Assembly (NCBI GenBank): GCA_019925095.2
Contig: CM034411.1
Span: 11,356,001 to 11,420,000, forward strand
From: Dendrolimus kikuchii
Taxonomy: Eukaryota > Arthropoda > Insecta > Lepidoptera > Lasiocampidae
Length of the DNA stretch: 64,000 nucleotides
Reading direction: 5' to 3'
A model generated the notes under the pieces. It was not told the origin of the DNA. It was given only the letters and a program-made list of their open reading frames with translations, and made no database searches. Made by a program: the position numbers and the translations under genes. This document shows, in pieces, positions 63,900-64,000 of the stretch; position 1 is the first letter of the stretch, and each line of letters begins with the position of its first letter.

Positions 63900-64000
63900 C
63901 ATGCTTCGAGGCGTCGTGACGAGATACCGATGGTTAGGTCTTGGCGGCGGCTCACCAGCCGGGGAGCGACGCTGGCTGGTTTAGTGGGTGGTAGTTTAGA
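63900..64000. other. Start of a GC-rich block cut by the window end
   Basis: TCGTGACGAGATACCGATGG, GGCGGCGGCTCACCAGCC and TTTAGTGGGTGGTAGTTTAG resemble the style of R1-type LINE 3' regions, but too little is visible to be sure. Confidence 0.3.

Overview
This window reads as non-genic DNA from an insect, most probably a moth or butterfly. It is visibly AT-rich and has no operons, ribosome binding sites or long ORFs. I recognise no host protein-coding gene, rRNA gene, functional tRNA gene or CRISPR array. Almost every ORF above 60 codons is either a remnant of a transposable element or a shadow of a multicopy repeat. The lepidopteran call rests on recognising several repeat types common in that order: tRNA-derived SINEs, retroposons with a shared 3' tail, Helitron-like ends, RTE-like LINE C-termini and long-palindrome MITEs. 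It is an inference, not a database result.

The dominant family, called SINE-B here, is a 300-320 bp retroposon with a constant 5' end (TATCCGTGCAGG) and an A-rich 3' end after TGCAATAAA. I find 18 full or partial copies in both orientations spread over the window. Its last 70-90 bases resemble the 3' tails of other, LINE-like elements in the same window (near 3.2, 24.4, 26.7, 28.5 and 56.3 kb). Two further SINE families have a tRNA-like head with a recognisable B box: SINE-F (7 copies) and SINE-G (4 copies).

LINE remnants are all 5'-truncated. An RTE-like family ending in (TATG)n has ten copies, most with exact 11-16 bp target-site duplications (TSDs). One of these keeps the YADD motif of reverse transcriptase. 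A second family ending in ATGATGA has copies at 0.8, 33.0, 33.3 and 46.2 kb. A third is at 9.0 kb with a relative at 32.0 kb, and an R1-like CCHC C-terminus lies at 48.6 kb.

DNA transposons include a 996 bp hAT element (39642-40637) with matching 19 bp terminal repeats, an exact 8 bp TSD and a hAT dimerisation-domain remnant, itself invaded by a SINE-B. There are Helitron-like elements at 35.7, 36.5, 38.2 and 41.3 kb, a TTAA-flanked piggyBac-like MITE at 6.2 kb, long-TIR MITEs at 7.7 and 18.0 kb, and a dispersed palindromic MITE family. A 503 bp solo LTR with a 4 bp TSD is at 22.0 kb. An exact 12 bp TSD brackets a poly(A) retroposon nested inside other repeats at 43.9 kb.

The larger unexplained items are three GC-rich blocks (30.9-31.45, 53.69-54.19 and 58.2-58.69 kb) and a few medium ORFs (7900-8178 minus, 12053-12451 minus, 13064-13438 plus) that I cannot assign. 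The picture is of layered retroposition and DNA transposition in an intergenic, intronic or heterochromatic region. I see no previously undescribed multi-gene system.
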